A stretch of 64,000 nucleotides of DNA from Pieris napi (lineage: Eukaryota > Arthropoda > Insecta > Lepidoptera > Pieridae). The notes beneath the pieces are model-generated. The model saw only the letters and a program-made list of their open reading frames with translations. It was not told where the DNA came from and made no database searches. Shown here piece after piece: positions 10,527 to 21,140 of the stretch. Location: NCBI RefSeq assembly GCF_905475465.1, contig NC_062240.1:11485001-11549000 (forward strand), given 5' to 3'. Within the stretch, counting starts at the first letter, position 1. Every line of letters begins with the position of its first letter. A program made the position numbers and the translations under genes.

Positions 10527-10704
10527 CTAGTTGTGTATGGCCCCATTTAGGGTAAAAGCCTCCTCCATATTTTTCCATTTCTCTTTGTCTAAAGCAACAT
10601 TCATCCAGTTATTCCCCGCTAGTTCTATAATGTCATCTGTACATCTTTTCTTGTGTCGTCCTATACATGTATTTCCAGTAGGTCCATCTTTTGTTTGATA
10701 TTAC
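10527..10704 (-). pseudogene. RTE-type LINE ORF C-terminus
   Basis: An uninterrupted minus-strand frame of about 59 codons ends at 10527: CIGRHKKRCTDDI, ELAGNNWMNVALDKEKW, KNMEEAFTLNG. The R/W-rich W-x-D-D-I ... W-x-x-x-A-x-D-x-x-x-W-x-x-x-E-E-A-F pattern is the typical end of RTE-clade endonuclease-reverse transcriptases. Everything upstream is gone (5' truncation). Other RTE ends in the window are at 19370, 20785 and 56241. Confidence 0.75.
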
Positions 10705-10871
10705 TTTCGAAAGCTAATATTCCATTAAAAAAAATCTTCTTCCTGATGCCTTAAAAAATCGTATACCGTTGTGACTACAGGTAGAAATCACTAGAAGCTA
10801 GGTCCAGTAAAAATGGAGGTTATTCCATCAATTCGAATCCAGATTCTTGATTGACTAGAACTCTGGACTTA

Positions 10872-11489
10872 AAGGCCGATTTACATTATGTTAGTGTTTA
10901 GGAGAGTGCTTTAGTACAACTTGAAAGGCAAGTTCTTTAGTGCTTTAGTGCGTTGCGAGTGAACGTATACATTTCTTCCAGTAGAGTATCATTACAGCGC
11001 CACAATGAACGCGCAACGACGTCGGCAAATACGCTCTATTCTACGCAAAATACTTTCGAAATAAATAAACTAAATATAAATAATAAACAAAATAGCTTCT
11101 TTTAAGGCAGTGTATGCCGAATGCCTAGCCGGTTTGTTTTTGTATAAATTGTTTTTACCGTTCCACAAACATTCGTGAACAACATATTCAGACACAAATT
11201 TGATAGTTGTATCTTCCGACCATTAAGCCATATTTAAAAATCAAAAAACACGCATTAATTACGTGTTTACACACAACGAGGGAAGATCTCGGGGGGGGGG
11301 GTGATCAGGCGCGGGAGGGGTATCACTTGAAACAAAAATAAAAAGCGATTCTATTTTGATTCAACTTGAAAGTCAAGTAGAACCGTACTAAAGCAAGTAA
11401 CATTTAATAAAGCAAGTAGCGTTTACATGTTTCAACTAAAGTACTATCCTAAAGCACTCTCCTAAACACTAAGATAATGTAAATCGGCC
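10872..11489. mobile_element. Non-autonomous DNA transposon with ~45-bp TIRs
   Basis: Ends GGCCGATTTACATTATG... and ...GATAATGTAAATCGGCC pair over about 45 bases with one mismatch and one 5-base gap (GTGTTTAGGAGAGTGCTTTAG shared). Flanks allow a TTA or TTAA target duplication (10869 and 11490); the exact border is ambiguous. An ACTTGAAAG motif also recurs inverted inside. Only an 18-codon frame (MNAQRRRQIRSILRK) is present. PIF/Harbinger or piggyBac affinity cannot be settled from ends alone. An 11-G run is at 11291-11301. Confidence 0.75.
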
Positions 11490-12025
11490 TTAAGCGCGCG
11501 GGCGCTACCCTGGAGAAACATAACAACTTCAGCGAATTCAGACGTTTCTTGCGTATTTCCTCACACAACTTATTTGTCCTGCATAAAGAACATTATTTTT
11601 CTTTTCAAGCAGAATGTATCACACAGCCGTCGTATTGTAAACCCCGAATCTCTTTGATTAAAATACACAGTTAATAATATTCTATTATCAATATAGACGT
11701 TTATATTCTGAAATTGATGTTAGACGTATGCAGGGAACGTGTCTGAATTCAATGCGGCATTTCGCCACTAACAATACGTATAATTGAGTATTGTGGTAGA
11801 AACCTAATGATCCAAGTGTTACTATAGTTCGTTAACCTTTGAATCTAGCATTATACGCCTTCAATACAATTAGGGAATTGTTTCTTATTGAATAATCACA
11901 TGATTTTTGATTATACATAATTATAGTATAATGCAAAATCTACACATTTTAGTAAAATTCAAGAAAACACGAATTGTGTTATTATTAAGAGTGATTTTTC
12001 GAAATGTTGAACAATGACATTAATT
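11490..12025. other. No gene seen
   Basis: AT-rich, no frame or repeat recognised. Confidence 0.4.
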
Positions 12026-12137
12026 TTTTTTTACCACAGAAGGCTCACGTTGATAACTGATACCGCCCATGGACTCTCTCAATGTTAGAGGGCTTGCAAG
12101 TGCGTTGCCTTTTAAGAATTGGTCCGCTCTTTTCTTA
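12026..12137 (-). mobile_element. LINE-A 3' end fragment
   Basis: T-run, AGAAGGCTCACG, TACCGCCCATGGAC, TGCAAGTGCGTTGCC, CTTTTAAGAATTGGTCCGCT. Shortened copy of the A-tailed end. Confidence 0.65.
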
Positions 12138-12213
12138 AATAAGAAATGCTTCACTACTTACAACTTTTATTTTTTATTTACAGAACAAAAATGCCAAATA
12201 ATAATTATAATAA

Positions 12214-12330
12214 CTAGCTGACCCGGCAAACTTTACGTGTTACAGATTACATAAACTTAATTTATGATTTAATGAAAGTAATACAATGAATACGAAACAA
12301 AAATTAAGTACACTTAAAAGGAATAAGCTT
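12214..12330 (-). mobile_element. Helitron H2 3' end fragment
   Basis: CTAGCTGACCCGGCAAACTT at 12214 is the reverse complement of the CTAG-terminated 3' end shared with 21864 and 28033. The rest is diverged or truncated. Confidence 0.45.
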
Positions 12331-12661
12331 CTGTTACTGTTATATTTTTAATAACTTAAATACGCCATTACCTGAATATTGTATATCTTGCCGTTTTAAA
12401 CTAGTTCTCGAGTTACAAGTCTTTGAACAAACCTTAGTCTCATATAGTAACTTAAACGAACTTATACTTATTAAACTACTACAAATTTTATTGATATTTA
12501 AATAACATCTTTGATTTGTCATGATGTGTCTACTTTGTAAAGGACTACTTTTACATGAACGTAGGTTTTTCTTTTTATCGGAATCGAATTTAGAACTTCC
12601 AGTCAATCTTTACTTGTGTAAAATACACTGGCTATAAACGAGACAAGATAGAAAGAACAAG

Positions 12662-12858
12662 AGCAGTATCGGCCTAGTGGCTTCAGCGACTTTTATTCCT
12701 GAGGTCGTAGTTTCGATTCCCGGCTGTGCACCAATGGACTTCCTTTCTATGTGCACATTTGAAATTCGCTCAAAACGCGACTACACCCAAAAAGTCGGCG
12801 TCACCTACTGGCCTATTTGATTGACAAATGATCATAAAACAGATGTAGAAATCTGATT
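12662..12858 (+). mobile_element. SINE-S with internal deletion
   Basis: Head GGCCTAGTGGCTTCAGC, B-box region TTTCGATTCCCGG, CACCAATGGACTTCC, AAAAAGTCGGCG, CACCTACTGGCC, AATGATCATAAAACAG. It lacks the GAAGGAAAACATCGTG block. Confidence 0.85.
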
Positions 12859-13039
12859 TATATTTATTATAGATGAGACAAGATATCAGATTATTAAAAA
12901 AGTAGTAATGCTTAGTCACTGAAAGAGCTGACTGACTCAATGACTGAATCTGCAATCGAGATCGATTCCTTAGTAGTGTCTGGTATCTCCTAATGTTAGC
13001 CAAATATAATAATAACAATAATAAATCAAATTCGCCTAC

Positions 13040-13232
13040 ACTTGTAGGCGTATTTGATCCCTAAGGTCGTAGGTTCGGTTCGCTCGTATGGTGAAGGAAA
13101 ACATCTTGAGGAAAACGGCATAAAAGGCCCAAGTAGGCCGGCGTGTTAGAAAGCCTTTTAGAAACTAAACAAATGATCACGAATCAAATCCAGAGGCCCA
13201 GACTTTAAAGGGCGCTACTGGTTTGGATTTAT
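13040..13232 (+). mobile_element. SINE-S, degenerate
   Basis: CCTAAGGTCGTAGGTTCGGTTC, GGTGAAGGAAAACATC, AGGCCGGCGTGTTAG, AATGATCACGAA, GGCGCTACTGG. Head A box is lost. Confidence 0.7.
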
Positions 13233-13555
13233 TAATAATTTTCATTATAAGACAAAAGGCAATCAAATAAATGTTTTACATTCAACATTAAATTTGCATA
13301 TTTTATGATCATATGCAAAATGTATAGTGTAAATTCGTTTGCTCATTTCAGCAAAATGTTAAATTAAACCGGTGATAATAATTGTAATCAACGTCAGGGG
13401 CATGTCAGATTACATTGGCCGTACCACGGAGTATTAAAATTCATATTTTATCAATTTTTTTCTGATGTTGGATCACGGACACCCATATCAAAACAGCATT
13501 TACTTATAAAGGTAACAATGGTTCTATATTTATATTATCAAAGGCTTAGGGAGGG

Positions 13556-13605
13556 TGAGAAGAACTGGCAGGAAACCAACGCTTAAACGTCAAAGTTCTT
13601 GGTTT
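13556..13605 (-). repeat. Repeat E fragment
   Basis: GAGGGTGAGAAGAACTGGCA followed by GAAACC, antisense to the TGCCAGTTCTTCTC core of repeat E. Confidence 0.4.
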
Positions 13606-14260
13606 TAAAAGAACTGCAATCATTTCAACATGCTCCAGAGAATAAAACAAGCTCTAAGAATCAGCAAGCTAAATAGGAGCACGCGCTTGCATTATAGGGA
13701 GAACAATACACGACCAGTGACAAGTAACACCCGTTCACGAGCACGACGCATGGTCAGAAATTTTCAAAGGAAAAAATTTGCTTTAACTTGTACACCTGTC
13801 ATTTTTCTATGTTCTATAATACTAGTTTGTACGGTGCCTTCATATCACCCATGACATACAGGTAAATCGATTATTACGAAGGACTATTGAAATTATCAAT
13901 TAAGTTCTCTAAAATGAACTAAGTCTAATAATAGCCGAGTTAATTTGGGTTAAGATTCAATTTTTATGCTATGAAACATTAGTAAGGGATGGAGTTTCTG
14001 AATCGAAAGCTTGTATCCACGAAATTTAATTGAAACGAAATGAGGTTCTACTTCACTCCTTTTCAACTTAAATTAGGTGGATTCAGAAAATCTGACTTTA
14101 CAAATTTGACTTTTGAACATAATATTTCGTCTTTTATAATGTCTACAACTACTTATTTAAAATAAGACGTATTACTCAAAGTATTCAAAAGTCGTTCGTC
14201 AAAACAGAGCATCGAACAAGATTTGCATTTTACGTTCAAATTAAAAAACCTGTCGGCAGG
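13606..14260. other. No gene supported
   Basis: Holds a 74-codon frame (13630-13854) with a basic N-terminal half and a hydrophobic stretch VIFLCSIILVC near its end. No family is recognised and no splice or promoter context supports it. Confidence 0.3.
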
Positions 14261-14361
14261 TCGGCAACGAGGCTTTTGGCAGGGTGACATGGCAACGGGC
14301 AAGTTATACTTAACATCAGGTGAGCCTCCTGCCCGTTAGCCCCCTCTACTATAAAAAAACA
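14261..14361 (+). mobile_element. LINE-A 3' end
   Basis: GTCGGCAACGAGGC, ACATCAGGTGAGCCTCC, TGCCCGTTAGCCCCC, then a short A-tail at 14355. Confidence 0.65.
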
Positions 14362-15407
14362 ACGTTTAATGGTAATATGTTCCGCATGAAATTTCATATC
14401 ACTTACAAGTAATCTTTTTTATACAACTAACTTCTTTGAGCTCAAGTTATGATTCTTTTCATTTTGAATGTAATATTATTGCTACGCAACTGTAACTAAA
14501 TTCATAGGCTTTTGAAATATAGTTAACACGATATCCAAATCCTGGGATACGTGTCTGTTATTGACCTATTTGTGGCAATAAATTATTATACACAAATAAG
14601 AAATAGTTTTCTAAATATTTTATTACAGAACTGTTTAATTTTGTGTAGTTCTATGTATGTATTGTTTTATATAAAATAAAATAAACTTTATGTGAAATAG
14701 GCTTTGTATAGTATAATTTGATGTTTGTTAGAAACGGGGTTGTTAGAGATGTTTCTTAAAAATAGTAATTTTTAACCCACACATACACAAATAGTTTTTC
14801 CTTTCTATGCCAGCAATTAACTAACTATATATAAAAAGCATTGATTATATGTAAATTATTTAAAACACATTCATATAAAGAGGAGATCCTCAAGAGTTGT
14901 ATCGCTAGTGGATGTACAAAGTTAATACAGCTAATTAAAATAAGACAATTTCCATTTTAGATTAAAGATAATTTCCGGAGCACTCACTTGACTAAGCACA
15001 CTTCAGAGGCTGTCGCTATCCCGTAAAAATCTCAACTTTTAATTGGCAACCCTAACAGATTGTAAAGAACTCAAGTGTCTTTTGAGTTAATTAAATTTCC
15101 ACTTAATTCCTGGTTTCCATAATTCATTAGATATTTGTGGAGAACAAAAAATACTTTTAATACAATAATTAAGTTTCACACGTAAATATTATTAATATTT
15201 TTAGGTAAATAATTAATGATATACTATTGGAATGTTTAAAATAATTCGTATTTTTTATAAATACTTTTAATTATTTATAAATTCATACTAAGTGGACGTA
15301 TAAAACAAACTATCCTATTGACTACAGGTGTCAATTTTCCTGAGGTAGACTGCTAACCTTTTTTTAAGCTTTAGATTACAGTGATAAATTCAGAAGTTAT
15401 TATTAAT
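14362..15407. other. No gene seen
   Basis: AT-rich DNA of about 1 kb without a recognised repeat or frame. Confidence 0.4.
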
Positions 15408-15960
15408 AACAATTTATTTGCAGGAATATGGTACAAAAATGACATTGTGGTGGTACAATGTAAAAGTCGCATATTTGTCTTAAAATTAAATTTTTACATA
15501 GAAGATACATAATAAAATTTCACATTATTAAAATATATTGTTACGTTATCAAATAAATAAATTATAATGTTTCACGCAAATAATCATTAATTGAATAATA
15601 CATATTTTCCAAAAGTAGTACATTAAGTACCTAAGTAGTAGTACTAGTAGGAATATCTTTTAATGTTTTTGGTAAATTATTATAAACCTTGATTGCCATA
15701 CAAAAAGGTTATTTCTATACAACTCCAGATTAATTTTTGGCACAGCCAATTTCTCCCCATGTCTACTTCGACAGATGTCTATTCCCGTTGACTTTAAAAT
15801 ATTTACTTTTTGTGAACGAATAAGGACATTTCTAAAATATACATACAGGGAAGAGATAAAATTTTGAGCTTCTTAAAGATAAAGGTACGCAAAAGATAGT
15901 TTTTTAGCTTTTATTAGTTAAGATGGGTTCGTTAAGTAGGTGAGTCCTTCGTAAACTTTA
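15408..15960 (-). pseudogene. LINE D reverse transcriptase C-terminus and 3' UTR
   Basis: Read on minus: a degenerate end of a non-LTR RT ORF (SLYVYILEMSLFV, GEKLAVPKINLELYRNN), then after a frameshift MAIKVYNNLPKTLKDIPT. It continues into a 3' UTR with TTGCGTGAAACATT, ATTGTACCACC and TTTGTACCATATTCC. The catalytic part is absent. It matches the copy split by the Harbinger nest (7842-7959 and 9721-9957) and supplies the uninterrupted target sequence for that insertion. Confidence 0.7.
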
Positions 15961-16300
15961 ATTAAGACAGTTCTTGTTAGGTAAGTTTGTTGTTTTGTTT
16001 AATATTTGTATGATCTCTTCGTGTATGTCATGTTTGCCTATAAGTACTAATCACATTAAAAATTGTATTCTGTGGTTCTTTTACCAATGTATCAGTGTGC
16101 TGAGCGTTGGCAAGTATCAATAATAAAAGTTCTATTCTTTTTACTTGCTTAGAAAACACTGGCAGAAGTTATTGCTCTTTAATTAATTTAATTAAAATGC
16201 AAAATGAGATATTAAAGACTCAAAGCAAATGTTTAGTTAAGCAGTTGTTATGTTAAAATCTAATTTAATTTAATTTAATAAAAATAACCTTTATCTATGA
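15961..16300. other. No gene seen
   Basis: Possibly older LINE D sequence on the minus strand, but too diverged to claim. Confidence 0.3.
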
Positions 16301-16572
16301 GCAACAGTGTTGGCCTAGTGGCTTCAGTGTGCGACTCTCATACCTGAGGTCGTAAGTTCTATCGCCGGCAGTGCCCCAATGGACTTTCTTCCTATGTGCA
16401 GCATTTGCTCGAACGGTGAAGGAAAACATCGTGAGGAAACCGACATGTCTTAGACCCAAAAAGTCGACGCCGTGTGTCAGGCACTGGAGGCTGATCACCT
16501 ACTTGCCTATTACATTTAAAAACAGATTCAGAAATCTGAGGTCTAAAGAGAGTGTAGCGCTACTGATTTATT
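16301..16572 (+). mobile_element. SINE-S, near full length
   Basis: AGTGTTGGCCTAGTGGCTTC, CTGAGGTCGTAAGTTC, GTGAAGGAAAACATCGTGAG, AAAAAGTCGACGCCG, GCTGATCACCTACTTGCC, GTGTAGCGCTACTGATTTAT. The minus frame at 16295-16498 is an artefact of this SINE. Confidence 0.9.
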
Positions 16573-16934
16573 TTTTAACGTTTATCTATCCCCTACATGT
16601 TTTTCATGTCAAAAGTAGAACATTAAAATACACTATGGAAGTAGTGTACATCTAGTACACTAGTTTATATATTAGTGATGTACAAACGTCCGTTCTGTTT
16701 CATTAGTAGGCCAAATACGAAGGCTTGAGGGTCCCGAGTAAACAATTACTGGTTTGGAAATCAACAGTATTTGGTAGGAAGACTAAACAAATGAATAGTT
16801 TAGTGAAGGCCTAAGTTATAGACGAATAATTTGTTAGAAAAAATCTTTGGAATTAACGATTTTATGCGCGGATCAGATTCAGAACATCCCAGGGGTTGCC
16901 ATCCAGGAAAATAAATAACTAATAAAATACAACA
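16573..16934. other. No gene seen
   Basis: AT-rich spacer between two SINE-S copies in the same orientation. Confidence 0.35.
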
Positions 16935-17212
16935 TAAGAGAAGTGTTGGCCTAGTATCTTTAGCGTGCAGCTCTAATGCCTGAGGTGGTAGGTTCGATCC
17001 ACGGCTGTGCATCAATGGACAATGTGCGAAGTCGAACGCACGTCGTTGTGTGAACTTGCGCTCGAACGATAAAGGAAAACATCGTGAAAACATCGGCATG
17101 CGGGCATGTGTCAGTCACAGGAGGCTGATCACCTACTTGCCTATTAGATTTACAAATGATCATGAAACAGATACAGAAATCTGAAGACCAGACCTGAAAT
17201 GGTCGTTGATGT
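16935..17212 (+). mobile_element. SINE-S, diverged
   Basis: GTGTTGGCCTAGTATC, GGTGGTAGGTTCGATCCACG, GGAAAACATCGTG, GCTGATCACCTACTTGCC, ATGATCATGAAACAG. Minus-strand frames at 16800-17163 are its shadows. Confidence 0.85.
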
Positions 17213-17618
17213 ATTTTTTTATCACGCGAGTATCACAATTACGTTAGGTGTTTGTTTATAATATGGTATATTAAATCGGGTAAATAAAAGCTGAAGTAAT
17301 CTACTTTAAAATGAATCTCCTTAAAATCGCTTTGCAATTTCTGTAGTTTCATGTTTGTAAGCGAGTTATTAAACACGAAAAATTCAACAAAGTTTTAGAT
17401 TTCAGCTAACGTTTCGTAAAATTTTGTCTTTATATGGAATATTATGAAGTCCTTTGAGCACGAGTACATAATTAGTGAGTCCCTAATGGGGTACGGGTAT
17501 GTTTCAGATACCCCATATGTTTAGTTCTCGTTATAGGCAGGCACTTACTAAGTGTCTGTAAGGTTTTACGAGATCAGCAGTTTGCTCATGACAGAGATCC
17601 AGCTGATCAAGAGTCAAC
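17213..17618. other. No gene seen
   Basis: AT-rich; TACCCCATATG-type inverted similarity (GGGTACGGGTATG / GATACCCCATATG) near 17490-17520 is too short to interpret. Confidence 0.3.
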
Positions 17619-17660
17619 TCAAGAGTCGCACGCTGAAGCCACTAGGCCAACACTGCTCAT
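17619..17660 (-). mobile_element. SINE-S head fragment
   Basis: AGAGTCGCACGCTGAAGCC and ACTAGGCCAACACTGCTC only: the 5' tRNA-like head in minus orientation. Confidence 0.7.
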
Positions 17661-17764
17661 ACTCAAAGATAACGTAATACAAATAATAATGGGATTATAT
17701 TGTTAATTAAAGAGTTAAACACGAAACAGGTCAAACAAAATCATATGCCATGTATGTAAGTATA

Positions 17765-18430
17765 TAGTGTGGACTCAATTTCCGCACTTAGACGCTGTCT
17801 TGGCTAACTAAGACAGCCTTCCAGAAGCTCAGAAAGCTCCTGGGCATTTTACAGGCTTAACAGAGCGACCTCACTGCTCCGAGGATTTCTGTCTGACTAC
17901 TTGGGTGGCTGATTCCTCTACGATGAAACAGCCTCTGTACCTGTCTATCGCGCCTAAGACAAAGAGATGTTTATGAAGGAGACGGTGGCGTAATTGTCCC
18001 TATCATTATTTTGAGATTAGTTATGTTGAGGCTTAGAAGTCGCTTTGTCTAGTGACACTAGTGTGGGTTAAATGCTGGCAGTGCCATTTTGAACTGACTA
18101 CAGACCATCGGTGATGTTGGAGTTCTGTGGATCTTTGGCGGATCCAGGTTCACATTTGCGAGAAGGGCAATGGAAGGAGCGGACACGGGCCAGCCGGTAT
18201 CATTCCGGAACCTCACCTCGCAAGCATAATTTCCGAGAGATCCACTGTGTCCTTTTATCCAATGTAGGATATCCCTGTTTGTCAGGGTATTCCAGTATCA
18301 GTTTGTTGTTTCTATTTTTGTTTTCTAATGCCATCAGCACAGACGCACTTTCAGATACGAATTTAATATGGAAGTTATTAATTTCTAAACGCTGAATGGC
18401 TCTGGCTTTGGTTAGAGCGACATTCACGTT
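17765..18430 (-). pseudogene. LINE-B (Jockey-like) C-terminal region, broken
   Basis: Same family as 52230-52790: TTCCGCACTTAGACGC, CTTCCAGAAGCTC, CTCCTGGGCA, GAGCGACCTCACTGCTCCGA, then GATTCCTCTACGATG in the antisense of the cysteine/histidine segment. Further on the RNase H-like region (GATCTTTGGCGGATCCAGG, GGTATCATTCCGGA) extends to about 18430. Multiple stops. The plus ORF 18111-18395 and minus ORF 18200-18427 are partial windows on it. Confidence 0.6.
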
Positions 18431-18529
18431 CGCACATTCACAAAAATCGAGCTATTCATTAATAATGATTTATCCTTAAATTTATATATAGATATACCAG
18501 CTTTTTATTTGCTGTATAGATAGGTAACC

Positions 18530-18686
18530 AAATAACCGACTGCAGCGCCATCTGTCGGGCTGATTTGTGAATCTAAACCATAGGGCGCCACCTAAACGAA
18601 TACAAAAAAATTCATTCAAATCGGTCCAGCCGTTTAAAAGAAGTTCAGTGACATACGCACGTACAGTAGAATTATTTATATAAAGA
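18530..18686 (-). mobile_element. Helitron-like 5' end fragment
   Basis: On minus it starts TCTTTATATAAATAATTC (18686) and continues through a TCGGTCCAGCCGTTT-antisense block (AAATCGGTCCAGCCGTTT on plus). The 3' CTAG end is missing. Confidence 0.4.
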
Positions 18687-19369
18687 TAACAATGATTATA
18701 TAATACCTTCTTTCTTAATTAAAACAAATATTTAAGAAAAGATTTTGTCATAAACCAGATCGCGTACGCAAACTTTAAGAAAATTGTCATGGATTTGCTT
18801 TAACTTGAGTATGCGCGTTTGTTTACAACCGTTATAATTATATTAAATGTTGTTAATAAACTAAAATAAACTAAGGCTATTAAAAAGGATTTTCGAAAAT
18901 CCAATTATTCAATAATCTCTTGCGCTCAATGTTTTTCAATTTTAATTGGTATTATTGAATTTCACAGCAGTGGTTTGTGCATTGCCAATTAATTTAATAA
19001 CGAATCAAATATAACATCGTATTTTAGTAAATGCTTTTATTTTTTAACCGAAATCGGCTTTGCCTCCAGCCAGATTAAATTAATAGTTCAAAAATCCAAG
19101 TATTGTGGGTTATTTTTTTAAGGAACATGCACTGGATAGTATATTCTAAAATATTTATATTTACATTTATTTTTCTCTCAATCAAGTTCACAAAAGAGAG
19201 TGTGACTTTAAATGAACTATTATTTAGCCTGTAAAATAATTATGCCTAATATATTATGCTGACTTAAATTTCTACAATACAAGGGAATAGCTTAAACTAA
19301 GGTGATGTTCATTAAGTTTCTCTTTAGGTGTCTTGTTCCTGTTGTGTAATACAGAAGGTAGATAGGCGG
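18687..19369. other. No gene seen
   Basis: AT-rich, no recognised element. Confidence 0.35.
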
Positions 19370-19570
19370 TAGAAGATGCAAAGTGATCTCTACGCAACAC
19401 CAAAGGATCGGAAGGGATTGGTCGTGAACAATCAGAACTGCTAGAAGAAGATTGGAAAATAGTTGCGAAGGTCAGAAGATGCTAGAAGAAGATTGGAAAA
19501 TAGTTGCGAAGGTCAGAGACAAATGGAAGAATATGTAAGAGGCCTTCACTACGTTGGAGGTCGTGTTCTA
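19370..19570 (+). pseudogene. RTE-type LINE ORF C-terminus with tandem duplication
   Basis: Readable as EEDWKIVAKVRDKWKNM then EAFTTLEVVF, the W-x-x-V-A-x-x-R-x-x-W ... EAF ending of RTE-clade ORFs. A segment of about 38 bases (TGCTAGAAGAAGATTGGAAA...) is duplicated in tandem at about 19439-19515. This breaks the frame, as does a TAA before EAF. Confidence 0.55.
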
Positions 19571-19574
19571 ATAT

Positions 19575-20073
19575 TATATACAATTATAACGGGATGTCTC
19601 TCTCCCTAACATATGGCGAGGGGCCGATGGCTGGCCATGCGTCATACTCGTAAACGGGTGCTACTTGTGGTGACTGGTCGGACTAGAATTCGCGTATGCG
19701 GTGATGTTAGTCACTTCGACTATGTATTTCCGTGTTATTCCCACGAGAATGTAAGTACGTGCTTCTATTTCACCATGCCTACTGCTGATAGAGGACAAAT
19801 CTTTGTTTTTTATATTATTTTTTTATTTTTTGTACACATGTATTTTTTTAACACGGTGCACTGGTTGCAGCTTCTTGCAAACATTTTGTAAAACAGAAAA
19901 TTGGCGATTAAAAAGAGTGGTAGAGAGTTTATTGCCAGTTCTTCTCGTCTGTTCTACGCCCTTGATTTGAGAACTGGCAGTAAATGTAAAATTAGAAGCA
20001 TTTTATATGTGTTTCTTTATTGACGTTCATTAGTGTACATTTGTTACCTAAACGAATAAATGATTTTGATTTT
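19575..20073 (+). repeat. Repeat E, longest copy
   Basis: Body from CTCTCCCTAACATATGGCGA through GTCACTTCGACTATGTATTT and CCCACGAGAATGTAAGTA, then AAAGAGTGGTAGAGAG, TGCCAGTTCTTCTCG, CTACGCCCTTGA and GAACTGGCAGTAAATG. It ends in ATAAATGATTTTGATTTTTT. The 3' simple-sequence tail suggests LINE-style priming. The 92-codon frame at 19613 lies within it and is not conserved in the minus copy at 41553-41860. Confidence 0.65.
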
Positions 20074-20207
20074 TTTTTAAATTTTAACATAAACTTAATG
20101 TTATCCTTATTGGAACGAAGTTCCTTATCGCGCGTTGTGAAAGGGGGCTAGACGGAAAAAATTCTTACGAAAAGTTGTCACGACACTTTTTTGCTATTTG
20201 CTATTGT

Positions 20208-20304
20208 AATACACCGGTTCTCGTCCGATCACCGAAGTTAAGCAACGTCGGGCGAGGTCAGTACTTGGATGGGTGACCGCCTGGGAACACCTCGTGATGT
20301 TGGC
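20208..20304 (+). rRNA. 5S rRNA 3' part, 5'-truncated (pseudogene or 5S-derived TE module)
   Basis: From AATACACCGGTTCTCGTCC to GTGATGTTGGC the sequence follows eukaryotic 5S rRNA from about nucleotide 24 to the 3' end. It includes the internal-promoter region (AAGTTAAGCAACGTCGGGCG ... GATGGGTGACCGCC). The first ~24 nucleotides of the gene are absent, so the terminal stem cannot form normally. A T-run (20304-20312) follows as a pol III-type terminator. Because the internal control region is intact, transcription is possible in principle. The alternative is a simple truncated 5S pseudogene. Confidence 0.85.
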
Positions 20305-20312
20305 TTTTTTTT
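20304..20312 (+). terminator. T-run, pol III-type terminator
   Basis: A run of eight to nine T immediately after the 5S-like GATGTTGGC end, the normal position of 5S gene terminators. Confidence 0.55.
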
Positions 20313-20385
20313 CGTCGTAAGAAAATCTATCATACTGTTATGATACCAATTAACATATAAATTAATCGAAAGGAATTTCGTTCCA

Positions 20386-20784
20386 TCCGGGTGTCCCTTG
20401 ACACCTCTTAAGTTTTTATATTACTCAAATAGGCTATTTTATTATCGGTTTATACTACTAATGTGAGCCAAATAACAAGAATTAATAATGTATGAACCTT
20501 TTTGGGCAAAACTCATCAATATTTAGTTTACAGCCAACCTGTGACGATCAACTTTACGATGCCAAATCACGAGGAAATTGAACTCGTGCTGGCGAAGCCA
20601 TAAAAATGGCCTTTAAACATTTTTAACCCGCTTCGTAAGCGCTTTAACTTTTTACCAAGTTTAATTCAACGGGAATTTATATAAAGCCAGGCGAAAAGAT
20701 AATACCCTTCATTTGTTAGAGGAGAATAATGGTACTACTAAAGGATTTTTTTCCTACTAATATTAAAAAATTCTACTTAGTTTT
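20386..20784. other. No gene seen
   Basis: Probably includes upstream sequence of the RTE end that follows; no clear motif. Confidence 0.3.
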
Positions 20785-21140
20785 TTGCAATGGTCACAAC
20801 AAGAATATAAGAACATACAGATACAGCAAACGAAAAGATGGGAAGACGACTTCAACAAAATAGCTGGTCCGGTATGGACTCGTTTAGCAAAAGACAGGAA
20901 TACGTGGAAATCTTTAGAGGAGGCCTTTGTCGACAGACAAGCTGTTCCAGACAAACATCCAGTTGCCGAACATACAATGATTAAACCAATTTAATTTAGT
21001 AAGTACTTCGAAAGTAATTTATATTTAATTTAGTAGAAAAGTATTTAGAAAGTAATTATGTTAGGCATGTATTAATTAATTAGTATTATTGTAAGATAGA
21101 AACAGCAATAAAGGCTATTTTATTTTATTTTATTTATAAA
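20785..21140 (+). pseudogene. RTE-type LINE ORF C-terminus and 3' UTR
   Basis: An open frame of 69 codons carries TKRWEDDFNKIAGPVW, RLAKDRNTWKSLEEAF, then the stop at 20994. This is the standard end of an RTE-clade reverse transcriptase ORF. The 3' UTR follows with AATAAAGGC and a TTTTATTTTATTTTATTTA tail at about 21117-21137. It is 5'-truncated at about 20780; no catalytic motif remains. Confidence 0.75.

Larger units (their letters stand above)
20111..20385 (+). mobile_element. Inverted-repeat unit carrying a 5S rRNA fragment
   Basis: Outer ends TGGAACGAAGTTCCTTA (20111-20127) and AAAGGAATTTCGTTCCA (20369-20385) pair at 15 of 17 positions. A second pair, TTCTTACGA (20162-20170) and TCGTAAGAA (20315-20323), lies just outside the 5S-like core. 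No target duplication is evident. I do not recognise the family; it could be a MITE that captured 5S sequence or two nested elements. Confidence 0.45.

Noticed and set aside
13630..13854. 74-codon ORF with a hydrophobic C-terminal segment
   Set aside because: No homologous family recalled, no start context, splice sites or neighbours to support it.
16295..17163. Minus-strand ORFs, and similar ones at 26901 and 39195
   Set aside because: Shared conserved residues come from SINE-S DNA, which is non-coding.
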